62,620 nucleotides of DNA, from positions 1 to 62,620 of the forward strand of contig ONPG01000012.1 of the NCBI GenBank assembly GCA_900319645.1, written 5' to 3'. The notes under the pieces were generated by a model, which saw nothing but the letters and a program-made list of their open reading frames with translations, was not told the DNA's origin and made no database searches. Each line of letters begins with the position of its first letter. Within the stretch, counting starts at the first letter, position 1. Source of the DNA: an uncultured Bacteroidales bacterium (GTDB lineage: Bacteria > Bacteroidota > Bacteroidia > Bacteroidales > Paludibacteraceae). This document shows, in pieces, positions 9,001-17,169 of the stretch. The translations under genes and the position numbers were made by a program.

Positions 9001-10804
9001 GCTGGTGGATATCCGGCATAGCGGCAAAGAGCGAGAGAGCCGTTTGCTGCGCATCCGAAGCCAACGACAGATTAAGTGCCCGCACATCCAAACCCAGGCT
9101 GTCTATCACGGACTGAACCGGACTGCCGTGAGCCAAAGAGATCGTGGCGTCCATCTCGGGCACAAGCGCACGGAGCGTGTCCAACTTAGTCAGGTCGGTC
9201 AGGGAGACCAAAGGCCGGATAATAGCGGAATCGCCTACGGCTTTGAGCAAGGGCTGCAGTTTATCCACCATTTTCAGCACGTGCATGGGCGTATGGGCGG
9301 AAATGTTCAGTCCGGGTGTAGCCAGTTGGAGGCTGGTGATACTGTCGGTTGCGAAATCCAGACGCAGACTGTCTGCTCGGAAAGGCTGTTTGCCCACCAG
9401 AGCACGGACCTTGCGCATCTGCGTGTGGTAATCGACCGCCATCTGCTGCGGAGTCAGGAAACGTGCTACGCGGAACTGGTGTTCGGTTTGCGCGCGTACT
9501 TGCAACGTGGGGTCGCTCATCGCAAACGGCAGATGCAGCGTTCCCTCCACCGTCTGGTTGACCAAGCCGGCATCCAGACGCAGCCCGGAGACATCGATTG
9601 ACTTGTATTGCGCCTCCGTCAGGTGCATCTTCACGCGGCTTTTCATCTTGCCCTTGGGATCAATGCCCTGACCTTGTGCATCAATCGTTCCCGCCAACAC
9701 AACCCGCGTGCTGTCGCCTAAGAAAGGCGCGAGGTTGACGTGCTCCACATCCACATGCATGTCGTACGCTTCGTCGTTGATATCGTAGTAGCCGTCGAGT
9801 TGCGCCAGACTGCCTTGGAAATCCGCCTCGCCTTTCACTTGCACACGCATCTCATCCAGATCCATCGTCGTGGCGGACAGACTGGCTTTCACGCCCATCT
9901 CATCCGAAGACGCACAAAGTCCGCCCGATGTTATGTTGTTATGAGCCAAATTGACACACGCATCGCCATAGACGGTGTCGAGCGGCAGTCGGAACGATCC
10001 CACGGCGAGCGCAGCGTCGCCTATCTGCACACGATGCACGTCATACAGGTTGCCTCCTACGTCTATAAGCGCGTTGGTCGCCAGCGAACCTGCACGGACA
10101 TCCAGGTTGGTCGGAGTAAGCCGGAAATGGACGTTGTTCAGTTCGCCATCCGGCACATCGAACGACAACCGCAGCGGAGCAGATTCCGTCGTGTCCGGTT
10201 CTGCGGGCTTGTCGGATTCACGCAGGTCAATCCAGACATCCGGATTATCCAGCCTCAGCCCGTGCAACGGATACTTGCCTTGCGCGATATCCAACTGCGG
10301 ACTGGTTGCCTTCAATCCGCCTAAATCCACATAGACTCCTACCGTCTCGATGAGACTGCCCGAGTGGAAGGCCGTTTGTCCCAACTCGAGTTGCTCCACG
10401 CGAATGGGGATCGACAAGGGGTTGTTCGCTATCAGTTCCTGCCTGCCTTTGGTCAACGCTGTGGCTTGCAGGCGCAGCCTGTGGACATAGATCAGCGTGT
10501 CCTGTCCGCGGTGGCCGACAAAAAGACTGTCTATCTCCACTCTCACCGGCAGATCCTCTTTGCCTTTCCACGCCCGGTAGAACACCAACGGCGAATGGTG
10601 GAAAGGCGAGAGATAGATCCCGCCGAGATCAATATCCCAGTCCGTCTTCTCCTGCGCCACAGCTACGCCTTTGTCCAACACGGCGTGGCGTAGCGAAGGA
10701 GTTGCTACTACCGTTACCACGGCGGCAAGCAGCAGCAACACAAGCCCCGACACCACACCCGCAAAAGCGAGAGGGATCTTCCAAAGAAGACGTTTCTTGC
10801 TCAT
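6002..10804 (-). CDS. TamB/DUF490 protein fused to an Omp85 (TamA/BamA-like) barrel
   Basis: A 1600-residue protein joining two envelope machines. Residues 9-34 are one transmembrane anchor; about 35-1150 are AsmA/TamB-type beta-helical sequence, ending with typical DUF490 features (FFLEAPDDEAITRELAS, LLATGMY, LRLYSQRDYNNILEGEL). TamB proteins of this phylum normally stop there. Here the frame continues for some 440 residues as a barrel: YRSNNSLGPDLTLKTTIKNL, the loop-6-like GGPNSLRASSPYAYGPGNF near 1434, then LEANFELRFPIVWKLYG and FVDAGNVWN near 1470, and a terminal Phe. This matches TamL/BamA barrels, but POTRA domains and a lipobox are absent. The usual VRGxR loop is degenerate (LRASS). 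Predicted role: outer-membrane protein assembly or lipid transport across the periplasm. It begins one base after the stop of the preceding barrel protein. No internal stop or frameshift is visible. Confidence 0.85.
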   Translation of the reverse strand: MSKKRLLWKIPLAFAGVVSGLVLLLLAAVVTVVATPSLRHAVLDKGVAVAQEKTDWDIDLGGIYLSPFHHSPLVFYRAWKGKEDLPVRVEIDSLFVGHRGQDTLIYVHRLRLQATALTKGRQELIANNPLSIPIRVEQLELGQTAFHSGSLIETVGVYVDLGGLKATSPQLDIAQGKYPLHGLRLDNPDVWIDLRESDKPAEPDTTESAPLRLSFDVPDGELNNVHFRLTPTNLDVRAGSLATNALIDVGGNLYDVHRVQIGDAALAVGSFRLPLDTVYGDACVNLAHNNITSGGLCASSDEMGVKASLSATTMDLDEMRVQVKGEADFQGSLAQLDGYYDINDEAYDMHVDVEHVNLAPFLGDSTRVVLAGTIDAQGQGIDPKGKMKSRVKMHLTEAQYKSIDVSGLRLDAGLVNQTVEGTLHLPFAMSDPTLQVRAQTEHQFRVARFLTPQQMAVDYHTQMRKVRALVGKQPFRADSLRLDFATDSITSLQLATPGLNISAHTPMHVLKMVDKLQPLLKAVGDSAIIRPLVSLTDLTKLDTLRALVPEMDATISLAHGSPVQSVIDSLGLDVRALNLSLASDAQQTALSLFAAMPDIHQPQDSTTLRLPSAEATVGVKMTEGRTEASLAASTRLTDGAVSVEGICTDAALRMDLTREANTLRGKGRLTLDSISYGTSQLGNRAVDITVSPSSSYDHALRADVQLDDLPLSLVSSFVELPDIDLRGAVRARASVDGLPRKTDISAEVLPLGVSAEYKPYQVALSLGETPIVMQHNHIDLNGLPIYGADSTFIALSGGLDLDSMHVNVVLAADSFAPVKLDKGGPIPVYGDLATDIHGTVSGPLDSIVADVDVTILPTTDITYPIDKKNLAQVKPHGSVNVRYGVAEGALDLGGRINVDDGMVRYSPKMYPVMPFRVDSGSHVTFQGPVGQTLLDVSASQKVKADVEASEEDTRRVDFRTGVRVNGVVDSIGLQSIDFFLEAPDDEAITRELASVDEGTREGLAATLLATGMYVGESNAAAQRDGYALSSIINSRINAAMANSKLGKFVDVDISSAQTRHAAGKSNDMNIAISKSFFRDKLRITIGSTITDNPDVNKTSGLLSSLSADYKLTKAGDVLLRLYSQRDYNNILEGELSKSGLAVQATKEWHKTNSDSIARVYGLTADAGVAYRSNNSLGPDLTLKTTIKNLLGNGETFTLKGNGAYYWALRNRHPGDPKKTDTYKLGANASLIFPYLHWTGDNNPEGDTRYMLGYQYENIAGGYGVHKLSGSFTYFIRSPFNPYITHAFTPFSLSVVLMKAESEDLLDKAAEYPQLIKIIAGDEFVPSIGYNFIYNDYRAKRAVNTLLDLGVKESGNLINAMYCLFGYKWNDREKPFGKITFNQFIKLSAELHNKFNLTDRVCIATRLYAGANIPLGNSLFAPLSEAFYAGGPNSLRASSPYAYGPGNFYSAKYNQNFFHAGDLKLEANFELRFPIVWKLYGATFVDAGNVWNWYSTVDLYKAAGYEDYIKRLELPENLYDGIYNNPDFARQIALGTGAGLRLDLDGLVVRLDIGVAIHAPYQTFRYDKKGNPDTTQPIKTYFNIPSALDAIRVNFGIGYPF

Positions 10805-11701
10805 TTAGAAACTTTTCTGCACACCGAATTTGAGTCCGTAGAGACCGGGCGTGAACTGGTTGGCAAGCAGGTTGCGCAATTTGCCCGAGAAAATGATCAC
10901 GTCGTGGGTATATTCTTTGTAATTGCCCTTCTCGGGATCGGTATAGCAGAAAGTAGTACCGCTATAACCCAAACTGAGGATAGAGAAGAAAATCTGGAAA
11001 GTGCTCTTTTTGTTGAACTTATAGGTGATCACAGGAGATACCTGTGCACCGTAGGTGATACTATGTCTCAGACCGTCGTAGTCGGTTCCCGTCGTCTTGC
11101 CGGAAGTCACACGCGGGAACTCCATTCCGGTATAGAGGTGTGCCTCAATCCAGATACCTACCTTGTCGTTGAAGAGCGTCTTGAGGCGGTAGCGGCCGTA
11201 GGGAGTCACCTCCCACGAACCCTGATGCACACGCAGGTTGGTGGTGGAGGATTTACCGTCATCCTCCTCCACGATGTAGGTGGTATAGGTATTCTGATAA
11301 CTACCGCCGAAACGCAGACCCAAATGGATGCGGTCGGTCAGTTTCCAGCCTATCTCAGGGGTAAGCGCAAACGACCAACCGTTCTCCTTACGGCTGGAGC
11401 GGGAGTCGTGGTGGAAATAGATATCGAAGTTATAGCCGTAATAGAGTTTCTGTTTCCAGAGCGGTGTCTCTTCGGCTGCCGGCACGTTGACCGAGTCCTG
11501 TTTGTCATCCACCGTACGGGTCTCTGCGGCGATAGTTGCCACACCGGCCAGACCGTTGCCTATAGGATCTTTGATCTCGGTAGAAGAAACCGTATCCGGG
11601 GTTTGCACCGTCGTTTGCGCCATCCCGTTTACACTAAACAGACTTAGTACACAAAGAAAAATCTTCAGTGCGTTTTGCACTGATAATTGCATCGTTTTCA
11701 T
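10805..11701 (-). CDS. Outer-membrane beta-barrel protein, first gene of the TamB-fusion operon
   Basis: A 298-residue exported protein. The signal peptide ends near NGMAQ, a polar low-complexity segment follows (about 25-75), then a barrel with alternating aromatic strands (YYGYNFDIYFHHDS, LGLRFGGSYQNTYTTY) finishes in KFGVQKSF with terminal Phe. I do not recognise a named family. Its stop codon directly abuts the ATG of the TamB-Omp85 fusion, and its own promoter lies 33 bases upstream, so both are made from one message. It is therefore a candidate client or partner of the fusion protein. An upstream in-frame start at 11764 would overlap the promoter and spoil the signal peptide, so I used the ATG at 11701. 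Confidence 0.7.
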   Translation of the reverse strand: MKTMQLSVQNALKIFLCVLSLFSVNGMAQTTVQTPDTVSSTEIKDPIGNGLAGVATIAAETRTVDDKQDSVNVPAAEETPLWKQKLYYGYNFDIYFHHDSRSSRKENGWSFALTPEIGWKLTDRIHLGLRFGGSYQNTYTTYIVEEDDGKSSTTNLRVHQGSWEVTPYGRYRLKTLFNDKVGIWIEAHLYTGMEFPRVTSGKTTGTDYDGLRHSITYGAQVSPVITYKFNKKSTFQIFFSILSLGYSGTTFCYTDPEKGNYKEYTHDVIIFSGKLRNLLANQFTPGLYGLKFGVQKSF

Positions 11702-11733
11702 TAGTTCGGATTGTTTGTATTCAATATTGGGCG

Positions 11734-11764
11734 CAAAGATACAAAAAAAATCCGATATACGCAA
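11734..11764 (-). promoter_or_regulatory. Promoter of the barrel/TamB-fusion operon
   Basis: On the minus strand TATCTTTG (11734-11741) is preceded at exactly 20 bases by TTG (11762-11764). It points at the ATG at 11701. Confidence 0.8.
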
Positions 11765-11774
11765 GCATTTGAAG

Positions 11775-11793
11775 GAAAAAGTGTTACTTTTTC
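11775..11793 (-). terminator. Weak hairpin at the end of the ftsK-esterase unit
   Basis: A perfect eight-base inverted repeat (GAAAAAGT/ACTTTTTC, three-base loop) overlaps the last codons of the esterase gene; in the leftward transcript it is followed by a short U-rich run. It may end the upstream unit just before the next promoter. Confidence 0.3.
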
Positions 11794-12689
11794 TTGTTAA
11801 AGAGGTCTTTGAGTGTGAGTTTGGAGTACTCGGACGGAGGATAAGCCTCGTCGCTAAAAGTAATGTCTTTGAATATTCTTCTGCCGGCGCGGATATACTG
11901 CTGCACGAACAGGTTCAGTTCCTCCACCGTCAACGGTCCGCACACACTCACCTCGTGTCCCAAGCCGGGGAAACGATAGACCTGAAACGGGTATTCGTAC
12001 TTGTCCAGCTTTTTGACAATCGCGTTGGCGCCATACAAACCGCGGGGATAAAGCGTGATCTGTTTGTAGGGCACTATCTTATCGACTTGCCCGTGGAAAA
12101 GCAAGGTGGGAGCAGGCTGTTTCTCCCATTTGAGCGGACCTGAATTCGAGTAGATAGCTCCGCTGTACGCCACTACTCCTGCCGGCTGCCAGTTCTCCGG
12201 CAATTCGGCGGCACACGCCAGACTGTTGCACCGTGCAAAATCGGTCATCAGCACTGTGATCGCACCGGCTGACGAGCCCTCCAGGATAATCTTGTCCGGC
12301 TCTATACCGAGGCTCCCGGCATTGTCCACCAGATAGCGCACAGCCGCAGCACAATCCTCCGCTGCCATATAGATAGCGTCCTCCAGCGGCTGGATATTCG
12401 TGACGCCTATGTTGGTCGCGCCGCGCAGTCCCAGCCGGTAGTCTATCGAAACGACCGTATAGCCGTTCTCAGTTAGCTGGCGACAATAGTCGGCGTCCCA
12501 CTTCAGGTTGCGTGCGCCGCGCACAAAACCTCCGCCGAAAACGTGCACGACGGTATAGCCGTTCGGCGCAGCCGGGCGGTAGAGATCCAGATGCAAGGTC
12601 GTGTCGCGTTGCACAAACGGATAGGTTTCCTGCGCCGTCATATAGAGCGAGCAGGCAAGCAGCAAAAGAAGGATTTTAAAATGTCGCAT
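11784..12689 (-). CDS. Secreted alpha/beta-hydrolase (esterase/BD-FAE-like)
   Basis: A 301-residue exported hydrolase. A signal peptide (to about residue 19, ending MTAQ) precedes a domain with the oxyanion motif HVFGGGF (the HGGGF motif of the hormone-sensitive-lipase/feruloyl-esterase branch), the elbow GSSAGA with Ser near residue 138, and His in GLGHE near 250. Such enzymes deacetylate or de-esterify sugars or lipids; the substrate here is unknown. It is the last gene of the unit ftsK, bspA-like, lolA-like, trxB, proX-like, esterase, and starts 49 bases after proX-like. Its functional link to those genes is not obvious. Confidence 0.8.
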   Translation of the reverse strand: MRHFKILLLLLACSLYMTAQETYPFVQRDTTLHLDLYRPAAPNGYTVVHVFGGGFVRGARNLKWDADYCRQLTENGYTVVSIDYRLGLRGATNIGVTNIQPLEDAIYMAAEDCAAAVRYLVDNAGSLGIEPDKIILEGSSAGAITVLMTDFARCNSLACAAELPENWQPAGVVAYSGAIYSNSGPLKWEKQPAPTLLFHGQVDKIVPYKQITLYPRGLYGANAIVKKLDKYEYPFQVYRFPGLGHEVSVCGPLTVEELNLFVQQYIRAGRRIFKDITFSDEAYPPSEYSKLTLKDLFNKKK

Positions 12690-12738
12690 GTGTGATGGAT
12701 ATATGTGGTTGTGTTGTTCTCTTTTCAGCTTTCAATTT

Positions 12739-13281
12739 TCAATTACAAGTAATGTATTCCACGCTGTTCCCCACTCCCTCCAGATAGCGCTGAAACGCCT
12801 CCTGGCTGATCACCACCGTTCCGCGGCAGTCATTAGGATGGAAACTGAGCGACGGGGCTTCTTTGAGGCGGCTGTCGAGGAACAGAATCACGTGGTGATC
12901 CGTGTCGTTGATCAGTCCGAACGGACTGACGCTGCCCGGCTCAAGTCCCAGGTATTTCATCATTCGCTCCGGTGAGGCGAACGACAACTTGCCCGGAGCG
13001 GGTTTACCCTGCCCCACCAGCACCTCTTTGAGCCAGTGCTCGATATCGTGAATAGCCAGATCGTAGTCGCACGGAAAACAAATCAGGTAATGCTGGTTAC
13101 CCTTGTGGTTGCGCATGAAGATATTCTTGCAATGCACACTCCCATCGTCGTGCCACCACCGTTTGGCTTCCTCGATCGTCTTGCCCTCGGGGTGGTTATA
13201 GGTCGTGAACGGGATGTGGTGCTCCGTCAGATAGCGAAGCACCTTCTCCTGTCTCTCGGAAATGATTTCGTATTCCGCCAT
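12739..13281 (-). CDS. Prolyl-tRNA editing protein, ProX/YbaK family
   Basis: A 180-residue YbaK/ProX-type aminoacyl-tRNA deacylase. Free-standing members hydrolyse mischarged Ala-tRNA(Pro) or Cys-tRNA(Pro). Typical segments are the start (PFTTYNHPEGKTIEEA), the lysine-containing CKNIFMRN strand, and SVSPFGLINDTDHHVILFLD, which lines the pocket. It is cytoplasmic and of full length. The ATG at 13281 lies five bases after the trxB stop; a longer frame upstream overlaps trxB and has no family similarity. It is probably expressed with trxB. Confidence 0.88.
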   Translation of the reverse strand: MAEYEIISERQEKVLRYLTEHHIPFTTYNHPEGKTIEEAKRWWHDDGSVHCKNIFMRNHKGNQHYLICFPCDYDLAIHDIEHWLKEVLVGQGKPAPGKLSFASPERMMKYLGLEPGSVSPFGLINDTDHHVILFLDSRLKEAPSLSFHPNDCRGTVVISQEAFQRYLEGVGNSVEYITCN

Positions 13282-13286
13282 AGCGC

Positions 13287-14216
13287 TTACAAACTCTTGA
13301 TATATTTGTCCGCCTCGATGGCAGCTTTCGCGCCCGAACCGGCAGCTACGATAGCCTGACGGTAGTGCGGGTCGGCGCAATCGCCGGCAGCGAACACACC
13401 CGGTACGTTCGTTCGCGGACTGTCTCCATCGACCAGAATATAGCCCTCGGCGTCACGGTTCAGATAGTCCTTGAACAGTTCCGTGTTCGGGTGGTGGCCG
13501 ATAGCCAGGAAGAAGCCGTCGATCTCAATATGTCTCTGCTCCTCGTCCGGCTCGCCTTTGCGGTAAACGAGGTCAGCGCCCTGCACCTTGCCTTCACCCG
13601 TCAGCTGGAGGGTGTTGTGCTCAAAGAGCACTTCTATCTTGGGGTTGTTCAGTACGCGTTGCTGCATGATCTCCGACGCACGCAGATAGGGTTTGCGGAC
13701 TATCATATATACTTTTGCGCAAAGACCAGCCAGATAGTTGGCTTCCTCGCACGCCGTGTCACCTCCGCCCACTACCGCTACGGTTTTCTTGCGATAGAAG
13801 AACCCGTCGCAGGTAGCGCAGGCGCTCACGCCGCGACCGCGGTACGTGCGCTCGCTCTCAATACCCAAATAGCGCGCACTCGCGCCCGTAGCGATAATCA
13901 CTGCGTCAGCCTCATACAGGTCGGTATCCTCCACCCACACTTGCTTCGGACTGACCGACAGATCTACTTTTGTCACGATACCCGACACGAACTGCGTGCC
14001 GAAACGCTCCGCCTGACGACGCATATCGTCCATCATCTGGAACGGCTCCACACCGTCCGGATAACCGGGGAAATTCTCCACCTCGGTGGTGGTAGTGAGC
14101 TGTCCGCCTAATTGCGGACCTTCAATCAATACAGGTGCCAGGTTGGCACGCGATGCATAAATGGCGGCTGTATAACCCGCAGGTCCTGAGCCTATTATCA
14201 AACATTTTGTTTTCAT
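13287..14216 (-). CDS. trxB: Thioredoxin reductase
   Basis: A 309-residue flavoprotein that reduces thioredoxin with NADPH. The FAD-binding GSGPAGYTAAIYASRA opens the protein, the redox pair is in ACATCDG (Cys near residues 134 and 137), the NADPH-binding GGGDTACEEA follows, and the C-terminal GVFAAGDCADPHYRQ completes the FAD site. The ATG at 14216 gives the normal start (MKTKCLIIGSG); the longer frame begins with TTG in spacer sequence. The order ftsK-lolA-trxB is one I recall as common in Bacteroidales; here a BspA-like gene interrupts it. Confidence 0.95.
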   Translation of the reverse strand: MKTKCLIIGSGPAGYTAAIYASRANLAPVLIEGPQLGGQLTTTTEVENFPGYPDGVEPFQMMDDMRRQAERFGTQFVSGIVTKVDLSVSPKQVWVEDTDLYEADAVIIATGASARYLGIESERTYRGRGVSACATCDGFFYRKKTVAVVGGGDTACEEANYLAGLCAKVYMIVRKPYLRASEIMQQRVLNNPKIEVLFEHNTLQLTGEGKVQGADLVYRKGEPDEEQRHIEIDGFFLAIGHHPNTELFKDYLNRDAEGYILVDGDSPRTNVPGVFAAGDCADPHYRQAIVAAGSGAKAAIEADKYIKSL

Positions 14217-14237
14217 ATCTGTTTCAACTTTCAATTT

Positions 14238-14825
14238 TCATTTTTCATTTTTCACCTCTCCTCTCATATCGTTGACGAACGTCTTCTCGTAGGGCACGAG
14301 GACATACGTCGTGTCGCTTGGCACGAAAGCGGGATTGGTGAGGCGGAGCAAGGTTGTCTTCTTGCCCTCGCGGATAGAGGCCTCCAGCGGCATCAGGTCA
14401 TCGTTGCGCACCTTGAGCGTAAACCGGTTGATACCCTGCGAGAGGTCTTTCGGAGTGAGTGTAATCAGCGTATAAGGCGACTGATTGTTCTGCACCGGCT
14501 GCTCGGTTGTCGTACACGACTCCGCAATAGCTTTCGCAAACAGGAACGGATTGACTTCGTACAGCTCCAGTTCAGTGGGCGTAGTGAGCGTCAGTTCGTC
14601 AGTCTCGGGATTGTACATATAGAGGTTCGAACCGTCGTAAGCCGCCTCTATATTGAACATCTCCAACAGGAAATTACGGCCGTGAATCGTGATCGTGCCG
14701 GGGAAATTGAGCGGTTGCGCCGCCTCTTCCGTCACCGTGACGGTGAATTCCGTTTTCAGAGTCTTCATCTCTAAGTTCGTAAAGAACGAAGAGAGAACGG
14801 TCAGTATAACAAGTAATTGGTTCAT
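14238..14825 (-). CDS. LolA-like outer-membrane lipoprotein carrier protein
   Basis: A 195-residue exported protein resembling the divergent LolA family of Bacteroidota. A short signal peptide (MNQLLVILTVLSSFF) is followed by GTITIHGRNFLLE, YDGSNLYMYNPETDELTLT and PFLFAKAI, which correspond to the LolA pattern of a strand, a G-x-W/Y-YN pattern and the INPxxFL helix. LolA ferries lipoproteins from LolCDE to the outer membrane. The gene begins one base inside the stop of the BspA-like gene (TAATG) and lies 21 bases before trxB. Its position between ftsK and trxB supports the call. Confidence 0.75.
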   Translation of the reverse strand: MNQLLVILTVLSSFFTNLEMKTLKTEFTVTVTEEAAQPLNFPGTITIHGRNFLLEMFNIEAAYDGSNLYMYNPETDELTLTTPTELELYEVNPFLFAKAIAESCTTTEQPVQNNQSPYTLITLTPKDLSQGINRFTLKVRNDDLMPLEASIREGKKTTLLRLTNPAFVPSDTTYVLVPYEKTFVNDMRGEVKNEK

Positions 14826-17107
14826 TATCTGTTGGTTATTTTGTTTCCGGTTATCGTATAGATTTGCTCGTCATGCAGGATATACATATTGCCGTTGCGG
14901 ATCAGTTTCTGCGCATGGTTGGTGGGATTGACCACCACGTCCGCCGGATGGTCGGTCGGGGTATTCGCCTGATAAACAGCCTGCAGCACAATACCTTCCG
15001 CCAGATCGCCAGCCTGCACTTCCCATTTCAGAAACGTGAATCCCTCTATCCGCGGCGCAAGGGGTATCTGCCATTTCTGCGCTTCCATATAGTAGAGCGA
15101 ACCGCCCTCCTTGCGATAGCTGACCTGCACGGTCTGTTCCTCAAACTGCAGGTCGGTAGCCACGCCGATGATGTTCTTGAAATCGCACCAGACTGCCTTT
15201 GCCTGATAGAGGTCGATATAGTCTATCGGCACATACAAGATACACGTTTGTTTGTTGACGTTGCTCACCACCCGCTCGGTGATAGTCTGCGGCGTATTGG
15301 CGTAGTTGTGCATCGCACGCAGTGCGGAACAGCCGTAGAAAGCGTCTTGGTTGATGGTCGTCACCGTCGAAGGAATCGTCACTTCCTCCAGCGCCGAGCA
15401 ACCCTCTAACACACTCGTTGCCACCGTCTTGATCCCTTTGGGGAAAGTAAAGGATTGAATCCCTTTGCAATACATGAATGCGCTTGCGCCGACCGACGTG
15501 ACGGTGGCGGGCAGGACAATAGAGTCTAATTGGTTCATCCATTTGCAGAGGTACGCCGGAACGACTTCTACGTCCTCGGCAAACGTGAACGAGGTCACTT
15601 GCGAGGAGGTGCTGTAGAACGGCGCACTATCATCCGAACCGATAGAGCAGGTCTTCGGTTTCCACACAATGGTGGTCGTCGGATTGCCCTTGAAAGCACC
15701 GTTCCCAATCGACGTCACCGTGCTCGGGATCGTAATCTCCGTCAGCTTACAGCCCCAGAAAGCACGCAGACCGATGGTGGTTATACCCTCGTGGAGGTTC
15801 ACGTTCGCTAACTTCGAACAACCGTAGAATGCATCGCTGCTTATCGTTGTCAGGGTAGCAGGTAACTCAATCGTTTCCAGCGAAGTACAGCCTTCGAAGA
15901 AGCTGACAGGAAGCGTCTTCTGCGTCACAGGCAGGTTGATGGACTTCAAATTTGTGCAATACGTAAACGCACATTGCCCCAGCGATTTGACAGAAGACGG
16001 TAACACGATGGTATCCAACAGATTCATGTTCTTGCAGATATAGGCGGGAACGGTCTCTACACCCTCGGCAAACGTGAACGATGTGACTTGCGAGGAGGTG
16101 CTGTAGAACGGCGCACTATCATCCGAACCGATAGAGCAGGCCTTCGGTTTCCAGACAATTGTCTTCGTCGGATTACCCTTGAAAGCACCGTTCCCAATCG
16201 ACGTCACCGTGCTCGGAATCGTAATCTCCGTCAGCTTACAACCCCAGAACGCACGTTGTTCTATCGTCGTCAGACCTTCGTGGAGGTTCACATTCGCTAA
16301 CTTCGAACAGCCGTAGAACGCATCGGCGCTAATCGTTGTCAAGGTAGCCGGTAACTCAATCGTTTCCAGCGATGAACAGCCTTCGAAGAAGCTGACAGGA
16401 AGCGTCTTCTGCGTCACAGGCAGATTGATGGACTTCAAATTTGAGCAGTTCATAAACGCACATTGCCCCAGCGACTTGACAGAAGACGGCAACACGATGG
16501 TGTCCAACAGATTCATGTTCTTGCAAATATAGGCGGGAACCGTCTCTACGCCCTCTGCAAAAGTGAACGAGGTCACTTGCGAGGAGGTGCTATAGAACGG
16601 TGCACTATCATCCGAACCGATAGAGCAGGTCTTCGGTTTCCAGACAATTGTCTTCGTCGGATTGCCCTTGAAAGCACCGTTCCCAATCGACTTCACCGTG
16701 CTCGGAATCGTGATCTCCGTCAGGTTACAGCCCCAGAAAGCCCGCAGATTGATAGATGTCAGACCTTCCGGCAGGTTGACGCTGCCTAATTTCGGGCAGG
16801 CGTAAAAAGCGTCGTTACCTATCGTAGTTATTGACGACGGCAGGGTCACGGATTGCAGGTTTGAGCACCCCTCAAACGCACTCGTTCCGATGGTGGTCAC
16901 CGGATAGGTGTAGTTGCTATAGGTCACAGAGGCAGGAATAGTCACGGACGTGTATTCCTTATAGACCGATTTGTCCGAACTCTGGTCGCTCACCAGCGTT
17001 GCCGTCGTCGTCCCGAGCGAGTAATACAACCCGTTCAGTTTGACGGTTTCCGCCCAAGCACCTGTGCTGGATAGTATTGCCAGCAAACATAACATCATCT
17101 TTTTCAT
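14825..17107 (-). CDS. BspA-family leucine-rich repeat surface protein
   Basis: A 760-residue exported protein made of LRR_5 (BspA-like) repeats with units such as LTEITIPSTVxSIGxxAFxGC. A signal peptide (MKKMMLCLLAILSSTGAWA) starts at the ATG at 17107. About 430 residues consist of 163-residue super-repeats, each with the block CSIGSDDSAPFYSTSSQVT. After the repeats, a domain near 640-720 and a tail (NGNMYILHDEQIYTITGNK) resemble C-terminal segments of other secreted Bacteroidales proteins, including the end of the protein at 43026-46562. Family members bind host or matrix proteins. It sits between ftsK and the LolA-like gene and looks like an insertion into a conserved order. Confidence 0.9.
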   Translation of the reverse strand: MKKMMLCLLAILSSTGAWAETVKLNGLYYSLGTTTATLVSDQSSDKSVYKEYTSVTIPASVTYSNYTYPVTTIGTSAFEGCSNLQSVTLPSSITTIGNDAFYACPKLGSVNLPEGLTSINLRAFWGCNLTEITIPSTVKSIGNGAFKGNPTKTIVWKPKTCSIGSDDSAPFYSTSSQVTSFTFAEGVETVPAYICKNMNLLDTIVLPSSVKSLGQCAFMNCSNLKSINLPVTQKTLPVSFFEGCSSLETIELPATLTTISADAFYGCSKLANVNLHEGLTTIEQRAFWGCKLTEITIPSTVTSIGNGAFKGNPTKTIVWKPKACSIGSDDSAPFYSTSSQVTSFTFAEGVETVPAYICKNMNLLDTIVLPSSVKSLGQCAFTYCTNLKSINLPVTQKTLPVSFFEGCTSLETIELPATLTTISSDAFYGCSKLANVNLHEGITTIGLRAFWGCKLTEITIPSTVTSIGNGAFKGNPTTTIVWKPKTCSIGSDDSAPFYSTSSQVTSFTFAEDVEVVPAYLCKWMNQLDSIVLPATVTSVGASAFMYCKGIQSFTFPKGIKTVATSVLEGCSALEEVTIPSTVTTINQDAFYGCSALRAMHNYANTPQTITERVVSNVNKQTCILYVPIDYIDLYQAKAVWCDFKNIIGVATDLQFEEQTVQVSYRKEGGSLYYMEAQKWQIPLAPRIEGFTFLKWEVQAGDLAEGIVLQAVYQANTPTDHPADVVVNPTNHAQKLIRNGNMYILHDEQIYTITGNKITNR
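15540..16820 (-). repeat. 489-bp tandem repeats within the BspA-like gene
   Basis: The marker GCACTATC recurs at 15624, 16113 and 16602, exactly 489 bases (163 codons) apart, within nearly identical DNA. About 2.6 copies are present. The low divergence points to recent duplication or ongoing gene conversion; copy number could change without loss of frame. Confidence 0.85.
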
Positions 17108-17169
17108 AGTTGATTGCCTTTTCTCATTACAGTCCACATATTGCGTGCCATTAACCTCGGCAGGCACGA

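Noticed and set aside
7739-9601. 620-codon plus-strand frame opposite the TamB fusion
   Set aside because: It is an antisense frame rich in His, Arg and Gln, kept open by the codon use of the real gene.
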